A stretch of DNA of 6,445 nt from Candidatus Cloacimonadota bacterium (GTDB taxonomy: Bacteria > Cloacimonadota > Cloacimonadia > Cloacimonadales > WRIO01): NCBI GenBank assembly GCA_023230175.1, contig JALNXV010000215.1, positions 1 through 6,445 of the forward strand. Reading direction: 5' to 3'. This document shows positions 1-6,292 of the stretch, piece by piece. Position numbers and translations under genes: made by a program. The stretch's first letter is position 1, and each line of letters begins with the position of its first letter. The notes beneath the pieces were generated by a model. That model searched no databases and had not been told where the DNA came from. It saw only the letters and a program-made list of their open reading frames with translations.

Positions 1-927
1 GGCCTTCTGGACCGACTGCTCTCGCCTCTGATGGGACCGCTTTTCGGAATGCCCGGCGCCTGTTCGATCGGAGTCGTGATGACGTATCTTTCGGACAATC
101 CTGCAATCCTCGCCTTCGCTGACAACAAGGAATTCCGGCGTTATTTCAAGAAGTACCAGATACCTGCCCTCACCAATATCGGAACAGGATTCGGCATGGG
201 CGCCATCATCACTACATCGGTCCTCGGATTCTTCACCATCACCGGTCAATCCTATGCGAAAGCCGCCCTGGTGGGCAATCTCGGAGCAATAATCGGCTGC
301 ATTGTCAGCACCAGATTGATGCTCCATTATACCAAGAAGCTCTATGGAACCGAGGAATACTGCGAGTCTGAGGACATCGAAACTGAGAAAACCGATGAGA
401 ACGGAAAGAAGAAGAGCGCAAGCATCCGTTTCTTCACCTCTCTTCTTGATGGAGGCGCCGCCGGAGTCAAGCTCGGCCTTGGAGTCGCACCTGGAATCAT
501 AATAATCTGCACATTGGTGATGATGCTGAGCAAAGGTCCCAGTACTGCTGGGGTCTACACCGGCGCAGCCTATGAAGGAGTGCCGCTTCTGCCTTGGATC
601 GGAGAGAAGCTCTGGTTCATCCTCAAGCCGCTGTTCGGTTTCTCCAGCCCTGAGGCGATTGCAGTGCCTATAACAGCACTGGGCTCGGCAGCAGCAGGAA
701 TCGCATTGATTCCGCAGATGCTTATGCGCGGCATTGCAAGCCAGAGGGACATCGCAGTGTTCACTGCAATGAGCATGTGCTTCTCAGGCTACCTTTCGAC
801 TCATGTTGCGATGATGGACACGCTCAAATGCCCAAGCCTCACAGGCAAGGCAATCGGATGCCACACAATCGGAGGCATCATAGCCGGCGTAAGCGCCAAC
901 TGGCTGTTCAGGCTTTTTTCTCTTTGA
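1..927 (+). CDS. Multi-pass membrane protein, nucleoside-recognition (Gate) type, CD0519/CD1768-like; 5' end missing
   Basis: The frame is open from base 1, so the gene starts outside the window; 308 codons are visible before the TGA at 925-927. The Met at 31 is internal, because ten in-frame codons (GLLDRLLSPL) precede it. Numbered from that Met, hydrophobic glycine-rich stretches lie near residues 50-72, 80-98, 145-166, 209-231 and 277-297. An acidic/basic soluble loop at about 104-131 (ESEDIETEKTDENGKKK) separates two membrane halves. Phrases such as TYLSDNPAI, FRRYFKKYQ, PALTNIGTGFGMG, GAAYEGVPLLPWIGEKL, FGFSSPEAIAVP and SGYLSTHVAMMD match what I recall of the CD0519/CD1768 membrane family, which carries nucleoside-recognition Gate domains. 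A transport role in the cytoplasmic membrane is inferred; the substrate is unknown. The last codons overlap the convergent transporter gene by 20 bp. Family call fairly sure, function not. Confidence 0.72.
   Translation, partial: GLLDRLLSPLMGPLFGMPGACSIGVVMTYLSDNPAILAFADNKEFRRYFKKYQIPALTNIGTGFGMGAIITTSVLGFFTITGQSYAKAALVGNLGAIIGCIVSTRLMLHYTKKLYGTEEYCESEDIETEKTDENGKKKSASIRFFTSLLDGGAAGVKLGLGVAPGIIIICTLVMMLSKGPSTAGVYTGAAYEGVPLLPWIGEKLWFILKPLFGFSSPEAIAVPITALGSAAAGIALIPQMLMRGIASQRDIAVFTAMSMCFSGYLSTHVAMMDTLKCPSLTGKAIGCHTIGGIIAGVSANWLFRLFSL
882..919 (+). terminator. Possible intrinsic terminator inside the end of the first gene
   Basis: A hairpin can form from AGCC (882-885) plus GGCG (886-889), loop TAAG, then CGCC (894-897), a 4-nt bulge (898-901) and GGCT (902-905). 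A run of six T follows at 914-919. An alternative pairing of AGCC with GGCT at 911-914 would place the stem directly against the T run. The site lies in the last coding codons of the membrane protein gene and on the antisense side of the transporter gene. The bulge and the 8-nt gap before the T run weaken the call. Confidence 0.35.
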
Positions 928-1801
928 TCTTGCGATAAACAGGAACAAGTGCGGCATTGGCTACTATTGCAGCGAACACCACAATGGCTCCGATCAGTGT
1001 ATTCCTGTCGGGAACATCATGGAACAGTACATAGAAATGCAGGATTCCCCAGATTGATTCAAGCGAGTTGATCAATGCGGACTGCGTCGCCGTCAGATAG
1101 ATCGAGCTGCTGGAAACCATCACCTGCCCGATAGGCAGCACAAGCAGCCCAAGCAGTGCAAGCGGCCAGATCTTCATGCCTTCGCTCACAAGCGTTCCGC
1201 CTGCAAGGCAGAAGACAAGTGCTACAATCGCCGACCCGAAGCCGCCGATCATGCAGATCGGAAGACGGTCCGTCTCAGGGCTTCGCCTGAGGTTTGCCAT
1301 GTTGAATCCGATTATCACCGGCAGGATCAGTGCAAGAATCAGTCCTTCGAGCGGAACGCTTGCAAATGAGTCTACATACATCACCACCACTCCAGCCACT
1401 GCAATGAAGCACGCTGCCAGCGTGACAGGGCTTGGCTTCTCATGGATCCAGAGCCAGGAGAAGAGCGAGGTGAAAAGCGGTCCCATGCTCAGCATGACCA
1501 AAGTCACCGTTGATGCCCCAAGCTGGATTCCCAGTGTGAAAACAAGGCCTGAAAAGGTCCAGCAGACCCCTGATATCCACATCGGCGATCCTCCGCTGAC
1601 AAATTCTTTCCAAGGGTTCTTGCCGTTTCGGATGCATTTGAAAAGATACACTGCAAGCAGGCTCAGTCCCATGAAGAGTCCTCGGAAGAATGCCGCCTGG
1701 AACCCGCCGCCATTGCTGGCATGGATCAATACCGAATCGAATGAGAATATGTATACACCGACGAAACCGATCGTTATGCCTTTTCTGTATGATGAATTCA
1801 T
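908..1801 (-). CDS. DMT superfamily transporter (EamA domains), ten predicted membrane segments
   Basis: This 297-residue integral membrane protein has the size of typical EamA/RhaT-like drug/metabolite transporters. Hydrophobic segments lie near residues 8-26, 35-54, 73-92, 96-118, 126-143, 150-167, 181-200, 211-229, 238-260 and 267-287. The first half ends with the usual EamA signature, LVMLSMGPLFTSLFSWLWIHE followed by a final helix. The second half has the matching SALINSLESIWGILHFYVLF. The C-terminus is basic (RKIKEKKA), consistent with a cytoplasmic tail. The substrate cannot be told; relatives move amino acids, nucleotide sugars or other small metabolites. The ATG at 1799-1801 is the only standard start in the divergent gap, but no Shine-Dalgarno stands at normal distance (AGGA is 19 nt upstream). 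The frame stays open to 2014 only as a shadow of the kinase gene. The gene is divergent to the sugar operon and convergent to the preceding gene. Confidence 0.85.
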   Translation of the reverse strand: MNSSYRKGITIGFVGVYIFSFDSVLIHASNGGGFQAAFFRGLFMGLSLLAVYLFKCIRNGKNPWKEFVSGGSPMWISGVCWTFSGLVFTLGIQLGASTVTLVMLSMGPLFTSLFSWLWIHEKPSPVTLAACFIAVAGVVVMYVDSFASVPLEGLILALILPVIIGFNMANLRRSPETDRLPICMIGGFGSAIVALVFCLAGGTLVSEGMKIWPLALLGLLVLPIGQVMVSSSSIYLTATQSALINSLESIWGILHFYVLFHDVPDRNTLIGAIVVFAAIVANAALVPVYRKIKEKKA

Positions 1802-1844
1802 GCAGGCGAGTATATCGCTTTCCTTTTTGTTTTGGAAGCAGGCG

Positions 1845-1885
1845 AAGAATGCGGGTTTGGCCCGGGCTTGTTTTTTTGCATTCTT
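1845..1885. repeat. 8-bp inverted repeat around the candidate kinase promoter
   Basis: AAGAATGC at 1845-1852 is the exact reverse complement of GCATTCTT at 1878-1885, with 25 bp between. The right arm lies in the spacer of the candidate promoter and the GCCCGGGC palindrome lies between the arms. It could be a split operator or a transcript hairpin. An 8-bp match inside about 110 bp is only mildly surprising by chance. Confidence 0.35.
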
Positions 1886-1896
1886 TATTCCATAAT
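1868..1896 (+). promoter_or_regulatory. Candidate sigma-70 promoter of the sugar operon
   Basis: TTGTTT (1868-1873) and CATAAT (1891-1896) are separated by 17 bp. The -10 matches the consensus at five of six bases and the -35 at its TTG. The predicted start near 1903 would fall at the Shine-Dalgarno itself, giving a leader of only about 10 nt. That is unusually short, so the real promoter may be another one. Confidence 0.35.
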
Positions 1897-1902
1897 TTTG
1901 AC

Positions 1903-1907
1903 GGAGG
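1903..1907 (+). promoter_or_regulatory. Ribosome binding site that sets the kinase start at 1913
   Basis: GGAGG stands 5 nt before the ATG at 1913. An upstream in-frame ATG at 1832 would add 27 residues unlike any FGGY kinase and lies in the control region, so 1913 is preferred. Confidence 0.85.
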
Positions 1908-1912
1908 CTGCT

Positions 1913-3394
1913 ATGGCTATCGTCGCTGGACTGGATAATGGGACACAAAGCACCAAAGTGCTCGTTTACGATTCGGAGAAGAAGAAGGTTCTCGCTCTGT
2001 CGCAATCGCCGCATCAGCTGATCTCAAAGCCCGACGGAAGCCGCGAGCAGGAACCGGCCTGGTGGGTCGAAGCTGCTTCCAAGTGCTTTTCGCAGATTGA
2101 CTCTTCCATCCGCAGGCGCATACAGGCAATCGGAGTGAGCGGGCAGCAGCATGGCTTCGTGGCCTTGGACAGCAATGGAATCCCCCTCTGCCCTGCAAAG
2201 CTTTGGTGCGACACCTCTACTTCTGCTCAGTGCGACGAGATCAACTCAGCCCTGGGCGGATCCGAGAAGGTGATCGAGCTTGCCGGAAACGAGATCAAGA
2301 CCGGCTATACATGTGCAAAGATCGTCCAGCTCAAGGAATGCCAGCCGGAGCTTTATTCAAGGCTGAAACACATCCTTCTTCCCCATGATTATCTGAATTA
2401 CTTCCTTACAGGCGAATTCACGATGGAATACGGCGATGCCAGCGGAACCGGTTTCTTCAATGTGCACACGCGCACCTGGTCTGATGAAATTCTTCATGCC
2501 ATGGATCCAGATCGTGACCTCCGGGCTCTGCTTCCTCGCTTGATCAGAGCATGGGAACCAAGCGGCACCGTCTGCAAGGCAGCCTCTGAGCGGTTCGACA
2601 TCCCCGAAGGGATTCCTGTTTCCTGCGGCGGCGGAGACAACATGATGGGTGCAATAGGCACAGGCACTGTCGAAAGCGGTTCGCTCACGATGAGCCTCGG
2701 CACAAGCGGCACTCTCTACGGAGCATTCGACAGTCCTGTGATAGACACCAAGGGCCGGCTTGCCTCTTTCTGTTCAAGCACCGACAGCTGGCTTCCCCTG
2801 CTCTGCACGATGAACTGCACTGTCTCCAGCGAGATGACCCGCAAGGTCCTGGACAAGTCAATTTCCCAGCTCAACGAGCTGGCTTCTTCCAGCCCAATCG
2901 GGGCATCCGGCGTGATCATGATTCCGTATTTCAACGGCGAGCGCACCCCGAACTACCCGAACGGAAAAGGCTGCATCCTTGGCCTTACGATGGACAACAT
3001 GACTGATGCCAACATCTGCCGCGCTGCGATGGAGAGTTCGATCTATGGCCTGAAGTATGGTCTTGATGCATTCTACGAACTTGGATTCAGGGCCCGCGGC
3101 ATCAAGCTCATCGGCGGTGGTTCCAACAGTGCACTCTGGCGCCAGATGGTAAGCGATGTATGCAATCTCCCTGTTCAGCTTCCGATCAATCCCGAGGCTG
3201 CCGCATTCGGCGCTGCTCTCCAGGCTCTGCTTGTCTTCTCCGGCGGCAAGGACATTGCTGCAATCGTGAAGGAGCATGTAGCCATGGATGAATCCAAGAC
3301 ATGCACTCCTGACCCCGATTCTGCAGCCAAGTACAAGGCAAGCTATGAAGCATGGCTTTCTGCAGTGAATGCTATGGGACCGATGTTCAAATGA
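1913..3394 (+). CDS. xylB: Xylulokinase-type FGGY carbohydrate kinase
   Basis: Predicted cytoplasmic kinase that phosphorylates D-xylulose, or a closely similar ketose, with ATP, feeding the pentose phosphate pathway. The 493 residues match the usual xylulokinase length of about 490-500. The N-terminal FGGY domain opens with the phosphate loop GLDNGTQSTK (6-15), followed by SGQQHGFVALD (76-86) and LWCDTSTSAQCDEI (97-110), the substrate-side motifs of the GQQHG xylulokinase branch. GGGDNMMGAIG (239-249) carries Asp242, equivalent to the catalytic Asp233 of E. coli XylB. The C-terminal domain has SLGTSG (261-266), PYFNGERTPNYPN (338-350) and the adenosine motif GGGSNSALWRQMVSDV (401-416). All key motifs are intact. 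First gene of the operon; its stop overlaps the regulator start by 4 nt. Kinase family is near certain. Xylulose is the best guess, but without XylA alongside, a related ketose is possible. Confidence 0.9.
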   Translation: MAIVAGLDNGTQSTKVLVYDSEKKKVLALSQSPHQLISKPDGSREQEPAWWVEAASKCFSQIDSSIRRRIQAIGVSGQQHGFVALDSNGIPLCPAKLWCDTSTSAQCDEINSALGGSEKVIELAGNEIKTGYTCAKIVQLKECQPELYSRLKHILLPHDYLNYFLTGEFTMEYGDASGTGFFNVHTRTWSDEILHAMDPDRDLRALLPRLIRAWEPSGTVCKAASERFDIPEGIPVSCGGGDNMMGAIGTGTVESGSLTMSLGTSGTLYGAFDSPVIDTKGRLASFCSSTDSWLPLLCTMNCTVSSEMTRKVLDKSISQLNELASSSPIGASGVIMIPYFNGERTPNYPNGKGCILGLTMDNMTDANICRAAMESSIYGLKYGLDAFYELGFRARGIKLIGGGSNSALWRQMVSDVCNLPVQLPINPEAAAFGAALQALLVFSGGKDIAAIVKEHVAMDESKTCTPDPDSAAKYKASYEAWLSAVNAMGPMFK

Positions 3395-4410
3395 TCAAGA
3401 AAGTCGGCAGGGAAGAAGTCGCCAAGGCTACTGGGGTCAGTGAATCCACTGTTTCCAGAGCACTCAGCGATTCACCAAGAATAAGCGAAGAAGTCAAGAA
3501 GCGTGTGAAGGCAAAAGCCGAGGAACTTGGCTATTTCCCATCAAGACCTGCAGAGCAGTTCGCATTGGGACGAAGCAACTCAATCGGTCTTGTCGTGCCG
3601 TATTATGAGAAAATCCTGCCTTTCTCACGAAGCTACTTTCCAGCTCTTCTCGATGGAATTCTCATCGGCACGATGAATGCAGGATACAACGTCGGAATCG
3701 TAATCGACAAGAAACTTGGCCGTTACAGGAATTTCTCTGAGCTGATCCAATCACGTTCATTCGACGGACTGATCTTTGCAGTCACCCCGTACCATTACGG
3801 CGGTCTTCAGACACTCGTTTCAGACAAGCTTCCTTTTGTGCTTGTAAACAACTACCAAGAAGGCGTTTCAAGTGTATATGCAAAGCCTTATCAAGGCATG
3901 GAGAAAGCTTTTCTGCATGCGGCAAGCCTAGGACATGAAAGCATAGGGTACATAACCGGAGACCTTTCATACCTCAACGGTCAGGACAGACTTGAATCTT
4001 TCCAGACACTTGCAAAGAAGTTCCGTATGAAAACGGAAATCGTCGAAGGAGACTTTTCTCACAGATCAGGCTATGAAAGCTTTTCCAGATTCGACGGCAA
4101 GCTCGGCCAGGACATAACGCTTGTGATGACAGCAAGCGACCGTGAAGCAATCGGCTTGATAACTGCTTGCAGGGAAAAAGGCATCAATGTTCCTGATGAC
4201 CTTTCCGTAATCGGATTTGACAACTTCTTTGCAGCCTCGAACACAGTCCCCGCGCTTACGACAGTCAATCATCCGATAACCAGCATGGGAACAGAAGCCG
4301 CCAGGCTCCTGATTAAAATGATCAACAGCCCTCAGTACAGCCCGGAACAGATCTGGGTTGACACAGGATTTGTCATACGGAATTCCACAGGAAAAAGGAG
4401 AAAGCCATGA
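3391..4410 (+). CDS. LacI-family transcriptional regulator
   Basis: DNA-binding sugar sensor of 339 residues, the normal LacI-family size. The N-terminal helix-turn-helix (about 5-25, GREEVAKATGVSESTVSRAL) and hinge helix region (about 30-60, ISEEVKKRVKAKAEELGY, then PAEQFALGRS) are typical. The periplasmic-binding-like effector domain starts at SIGLVVPYY (64-72). It includes FDGLIFA (124-130), SLGHESIGYITGD (179-191), TASDREAIGLITACREKGINVPDDLSVIGFDN (247-278) and the closing HPITSMGTEAARLL (294-307). The segment after VNNYQEGV reads VYAKPYQGM (162-170), where many relatives have an Asp-Asn pair before the Gly; this may reflect a different ligand. The ATG overlaps the kinase stop (ATGA) and has no good Shine-Dalgarno, so translation probably depends on coupling. 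It most likely controls this operon, and perhaps the divergent transporter, with a sugar as effector. Confidence 0.9.
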   Translation: MIKKVGREEVAKATGVSESTVSRALSDSPRISEEVKKRVKAKAEELGYFPSRPAEQFALGRSNSIGLVVPYYEKILPFSRSYFPALLDGILIGTMNAGYNVGIVIDKKLGRYRNFSELIQSRSFDGLIFAVTPYHYGGLQTLVSDKLPFVLVNNYQEGVSSVYAKPYQGMEKAFLHAASLGHESIGYITGDLSYLNGQDRLESFQTLAKKFRMKTEIVEGDFSHRSGYESFSRFDGKLGQDITLVMTASDREAIGLITACREKGINVPDDLSVIGFDNFFAASNTVPALTTVNHPITSMGTEAARLLIKMINSPQYSPEQIWVDTGFVIRNSTGKRRKP

Positions 4411-5450
4411 AATTTCTGATGGTCGGACTTGGAAGCATGGGAAAATATCATATGAAGAAATTCTCTGCCCTTGGATTCGAACTTGCAGGAGGTGTAGACA
4501 CTGATCCTGCCATGCGAGAAGAAGCGAAGCAGACCTATGGCATTCCCTGGACAGGTGAAAGGATATCAGACTTTCCTGGCATCACCGATGCAGTTTCACT
4601 AGCCGTTCCTGACTCAATGCACAGAGATTGCTACATCGAGGCTGACCTTCTTGAAAAACCTATGTTCCTGGAAAAGCCGCTTACAAGGCATCTTTGCGAT
4701 GCAGAGTTTCTCAAGAACAATCTGAAGAGCCCATGCATGGTGAATTTCTCAAAGCGCAACGTCGGAGCTCTGTTCGTCCTGAAGAACATGCTTGAGGAAG
4801 GCAGCCTTGGCAAGATTGAGAAGGTTGAAATCGAATACTGCCAGAACTGGCTCAGCCATGACTCGATGGGCAACTGGAGAGAAAACGATTCGCTTCTTTG
4901 GAGAATCTCTCCCGAATTCTCGGCAGGAGGCTGTTTTGCCGACCTCGGAGCACACATGATTGAAACGATGATCATGCTCTTCGGAAAAATCGAATTCAAG
5001 AAGACACTCAGCATGACAACCCTTCCTGAACTGATCAAGAAAGGCCGAATCCAGTATTCATCATCAAAGGAAGCAAAGTACCATGCATCACTACCCTCTT
5101 CGCAGGGCCAGCCAATCATTCCGGTCGATTACCTCGGGCTTTTCGATGCAGCTGGAATTCCTTGCACAATCCGATGCACGTTCATCTCAGACATCTACAA
5201 TGAAGCCACAATCATCAAAGTATTCGGAAGCAAGGCCACTGCAATTATTGACACAACAAAGGATCGAAAGAACCTGTTCGTCACATACAATGATGGCACA
5301 GTCCAAGCAATCGGGGGAGTCAAGGCTCTTCCTACTTACGAGATGTTCAAGGATCTTGTTTCTGGCCAAACACAGCTTCTTCCAAAAGATTTTCCTTCTC
5401 TTGAAAGAGCTGTCGAAGTCCAGAGGATACTTGAGGAGGTACTATATTGA
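4407..5450 (+). CDS. Gfo/Idh/MocA-family NAD(P)-dependent oxidoreductase
   Basis: Predicted soluble dehydrogenase of 347 residues, the normal family length. The Rossmann domain covers about 1-118. It has the dinucleotide motif MVGLGSMGKYH (5-15), an acidic end of the second strand at VDTD (30-33), which favours NAD(H) over NADP(H), AVPDSMH (66-72) and the family signature EKPL (89-92) with its catalytic Lys90. The C-terminal alpha/beta domain carries GGCFADLGAHMIE (174-186), whose Asp179 and His183 match the D-x-x-x-H active-site pair. Relatives oxidise sugars, inositols, polyols or sugar acids; the substrate is not readable here. AGGAG at 4396-4400 stands 6 nt before the ATG, which overlaps the regulator stop (ATGA); the next start overlaps this stop. 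Between kinase and epimerase it is the likely redox step of the pathway. Family certain, substrate unknown. Confidence 0.9.
   Translation: MKFLMVGLGSMGKYHMKKFSALGFELAGGVDTDPAMREEAKQTYGIPWTGERISDFPGITDAVSLAVPDSMHRDCYIEADLLEKPMFLEKPLTRHLCDAEFLKNNLKSPCMVNFSKRNVGALFVLKNMLEEGSLGKIEKVEIEYCQNWLSHDSMGNWRENDSLLWRISPEFSAGGCFADLGAHMIETMIMLFGKIEFKKTLSMTTLPELIKKGRIQYSSSKEAKYHASLPSSQGQPIIPVDYLGLFDAAGIPCTIRCTFISDIYNEATIIKVFGSKATAIIDTTKDRKNLFVTYNDGTVQAIGGVKALPTYEMFKDLVSGQTQLLPKDFPSLERAVEVQRILEEVLY
5434..5449 (+). promoter_or_regulatory. Strong ribosome binding site with TTG start
   Basis: AGGAGGT (5434-5440) is a full Shine-Dalgarno, 6 nt before TTG at 5447-5449. The TTG shares bases with the TGA stop of the oxidoreductase (TTGA). 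The conserved-looking N-terminus KLRIGAVIA starts right after it and the next in-frame ATG is at 5567, inside the barrel fold. TTG is therefore the start. Confidence 0.88.
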
Positions 5451-6289
5451 AACTCAGAATCGGAGCAGTCATAGCTGCTCATGAAATCACAACAGACAGC
5501 CTCAAGCTGCTGAAAGACAAAGGATTCCAAGACATCAATGTATTCTTCTGGGAGACACTGGACGGCATGGACATTGACCAGCTCGCAGACACAATTGCTG
5601 ACTCTGGCATGCCTGTTTCCTGCATTTCGATCTTCGGAAATCCCCTTATGGCCAATCCGAAGGGACAGGAAATAGCTTCCATCTGGAAAGCGCTTGCAGC
5701 ATCTGCTCCAAGATTCGGCAATCCATTCATCTCAGGATTTGCAGGCAGATCCACAGGAAAAAGCGTTCCTGATTCTATTCCAGCATGGAAGGCATTCTTT
5801 TCAGACATCCTTGATATTTCATACGGTTCAGGTGCCCGTGGAATTCTCTTTGAGAACTGCCGCATGGGTGATTCATGGAAGAAAGGCAACTGGAACATTG
5901 CAATCAATCCAGATGCCTGGGAACTGATGTTCCAAGCCATTGACGATCCGAAAATCGGACTCCAATGGGAGCCTTGCCACCAGATTGAAGCATTTGCCGA
6001 TCCTCTTCTCCAGCTCTCCACATGGAAGAAGCGCATCATGCACCTTCATGGCAAGGACGGAATCATTGATTCAGCTCTTCTTGCCAGCAAGGGCCTGTAC
6101 GGCAGCCAGAAGCCATTCAGAGCAACGCTTCCTGGAAGCGGAGCCTCCGACTGGAACAAAATCATCAGCATCATCAGCCAAGACAGCTGCTGCGACTCTA
6201 TCGACCTTGAATTCCAGAGCATGCCATTCATTCCGAATATTGCAGAAGCAGAACGAAGCCTGTCTTATCTTCAAAGCCTGCTTCATTGA
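5447..6289 (+). CDS. Sugar phosphate isomerase/epimerase-type TIM barrel (xylose isomerase-like, AP endonuclease 2 fold)
   Basis: Predicted metal-dependent sugar isomerase or epimerase of 280 residues, typical for this family and too short for true xylose isomerase (about 440). Beta strands of the barrel show at IGAVIA (5-10), DINVFFWE (29-36), PVSCISIFG (56-64), PFISGFAG (93-100), GILFENC (132-138), IGLQWEPCH (170-178), IMHLHGKD (197-204) and SIDLEFQ (251-257). Likely metal ligands are Glu136, Glu175, a histidine of HLH (199 or 201) and Glu255. His178 fits the second residue of the family D-x-x-H motif, with Glu175 in place of the usual Asp. The start is TTG with a full Shine-Dalgarno, overlapping the oxidoreductase stop by 4 nt. 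Last gene of the visible operon. Such barrels often sit beside Gfo/Idh/MocA enzymes in sugar and inositol catabolism. Epimerisation, isomerisation or inosose-type dehydration are all possible. Confidence 0.82.
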   Translation: MKLRIGAVIAAHEITTDSLKLLKDKGFQDINVFFWETLDGMDIDQLADTIADSGMPVSCISIFGNPLMANPKGQEIASIWKALAASAPRFGNPFISGFAGRSTGKSVPDSIPAWKAFFSDILDISYGSGARGILFENCRMGDSWKKGNWNIAINPDAWELMFQAIDDPKIGLQWEPCHQIEAFADPLLQLSTWKKRIMHLHGKDGIIDSALLASKGLYGSQKPFRATLPGSGASDWNKIISIISQDSCCDSIDLEFQSMPFIPNIAEAERSLSYLQSLLH

Positions 6290-6292
6290 CCT

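Larger units (their letters stand above)
1802..1912. promoter_or_regulatory. Divergent control region between transporter and sugar operon
   Basis: This 111-bp gap must hold the promoters for both directions unless a promoter lies inside a gene. Visible elements are: an 8-bp direct repeat GCAGGCGA at 1802-1809 and 1838-1845, 36 bp apart; an imperfect palindrome GCGA-N5-TCGC at 1806-1818 next to the transporter start; an 8-bp inverted repeat AAGAATGC/GCATTCTT (1845-1852 and 1878-1885); and a perfect palindrome GCCCGGGC at 1860-1867 with a central CG step, as LacI-family operators usually have. On the minus strand TATACT (1809-1814) is a fair -10, with a poor -35 (TTCCAA, 1832-1837) at 17-bp spacing. 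It would start transcription almost at the transporter ATG. The LacI regulator encoded in the operon is the obvious candidate to bind here, but no single site is a convincing operator. Confidence 0.55.

Noticed and set aside
1851..1877. Intrinsic terminator or attenuator before the kinase gene (CGGG/CCCG hairpin and seven T)
   Set aside because: The stem is only 4 bp, the T run is separated from it, and no upstream plus-strand gene needs a terminator; the T run also overlaps the candidate promoter.
1176..1895. 239-codon frame on the plus strand
   Set aside because: It is antisense to the well-supported transporter gene, with low-complexity content and no recognisable domain.
1802..2014. N-terminal extension of the transporter to an ATG at 2014 on the minus strand
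   Set aside because: It would run antisense through the kinase start and Shine-Dalgarno, and adds a hydrophilic 71-residue stretch unlike DMT transporters.
4631..5119. 162-codon frame on the minus strand
   Set aside because: Shadow of the oxidoreductase gene; no supporting signals.
5479..6039. 186-codon frame on the minus strand
   Set aside because: Shadow of the TIM-barrel gene; no start signal or family resemblance.
5447..6289. True xylose isomerase (XylA)
   Set aside because: 280 residues is far too short and the active-site motifs fit the sugar phosphate isomerase/epimerase group.
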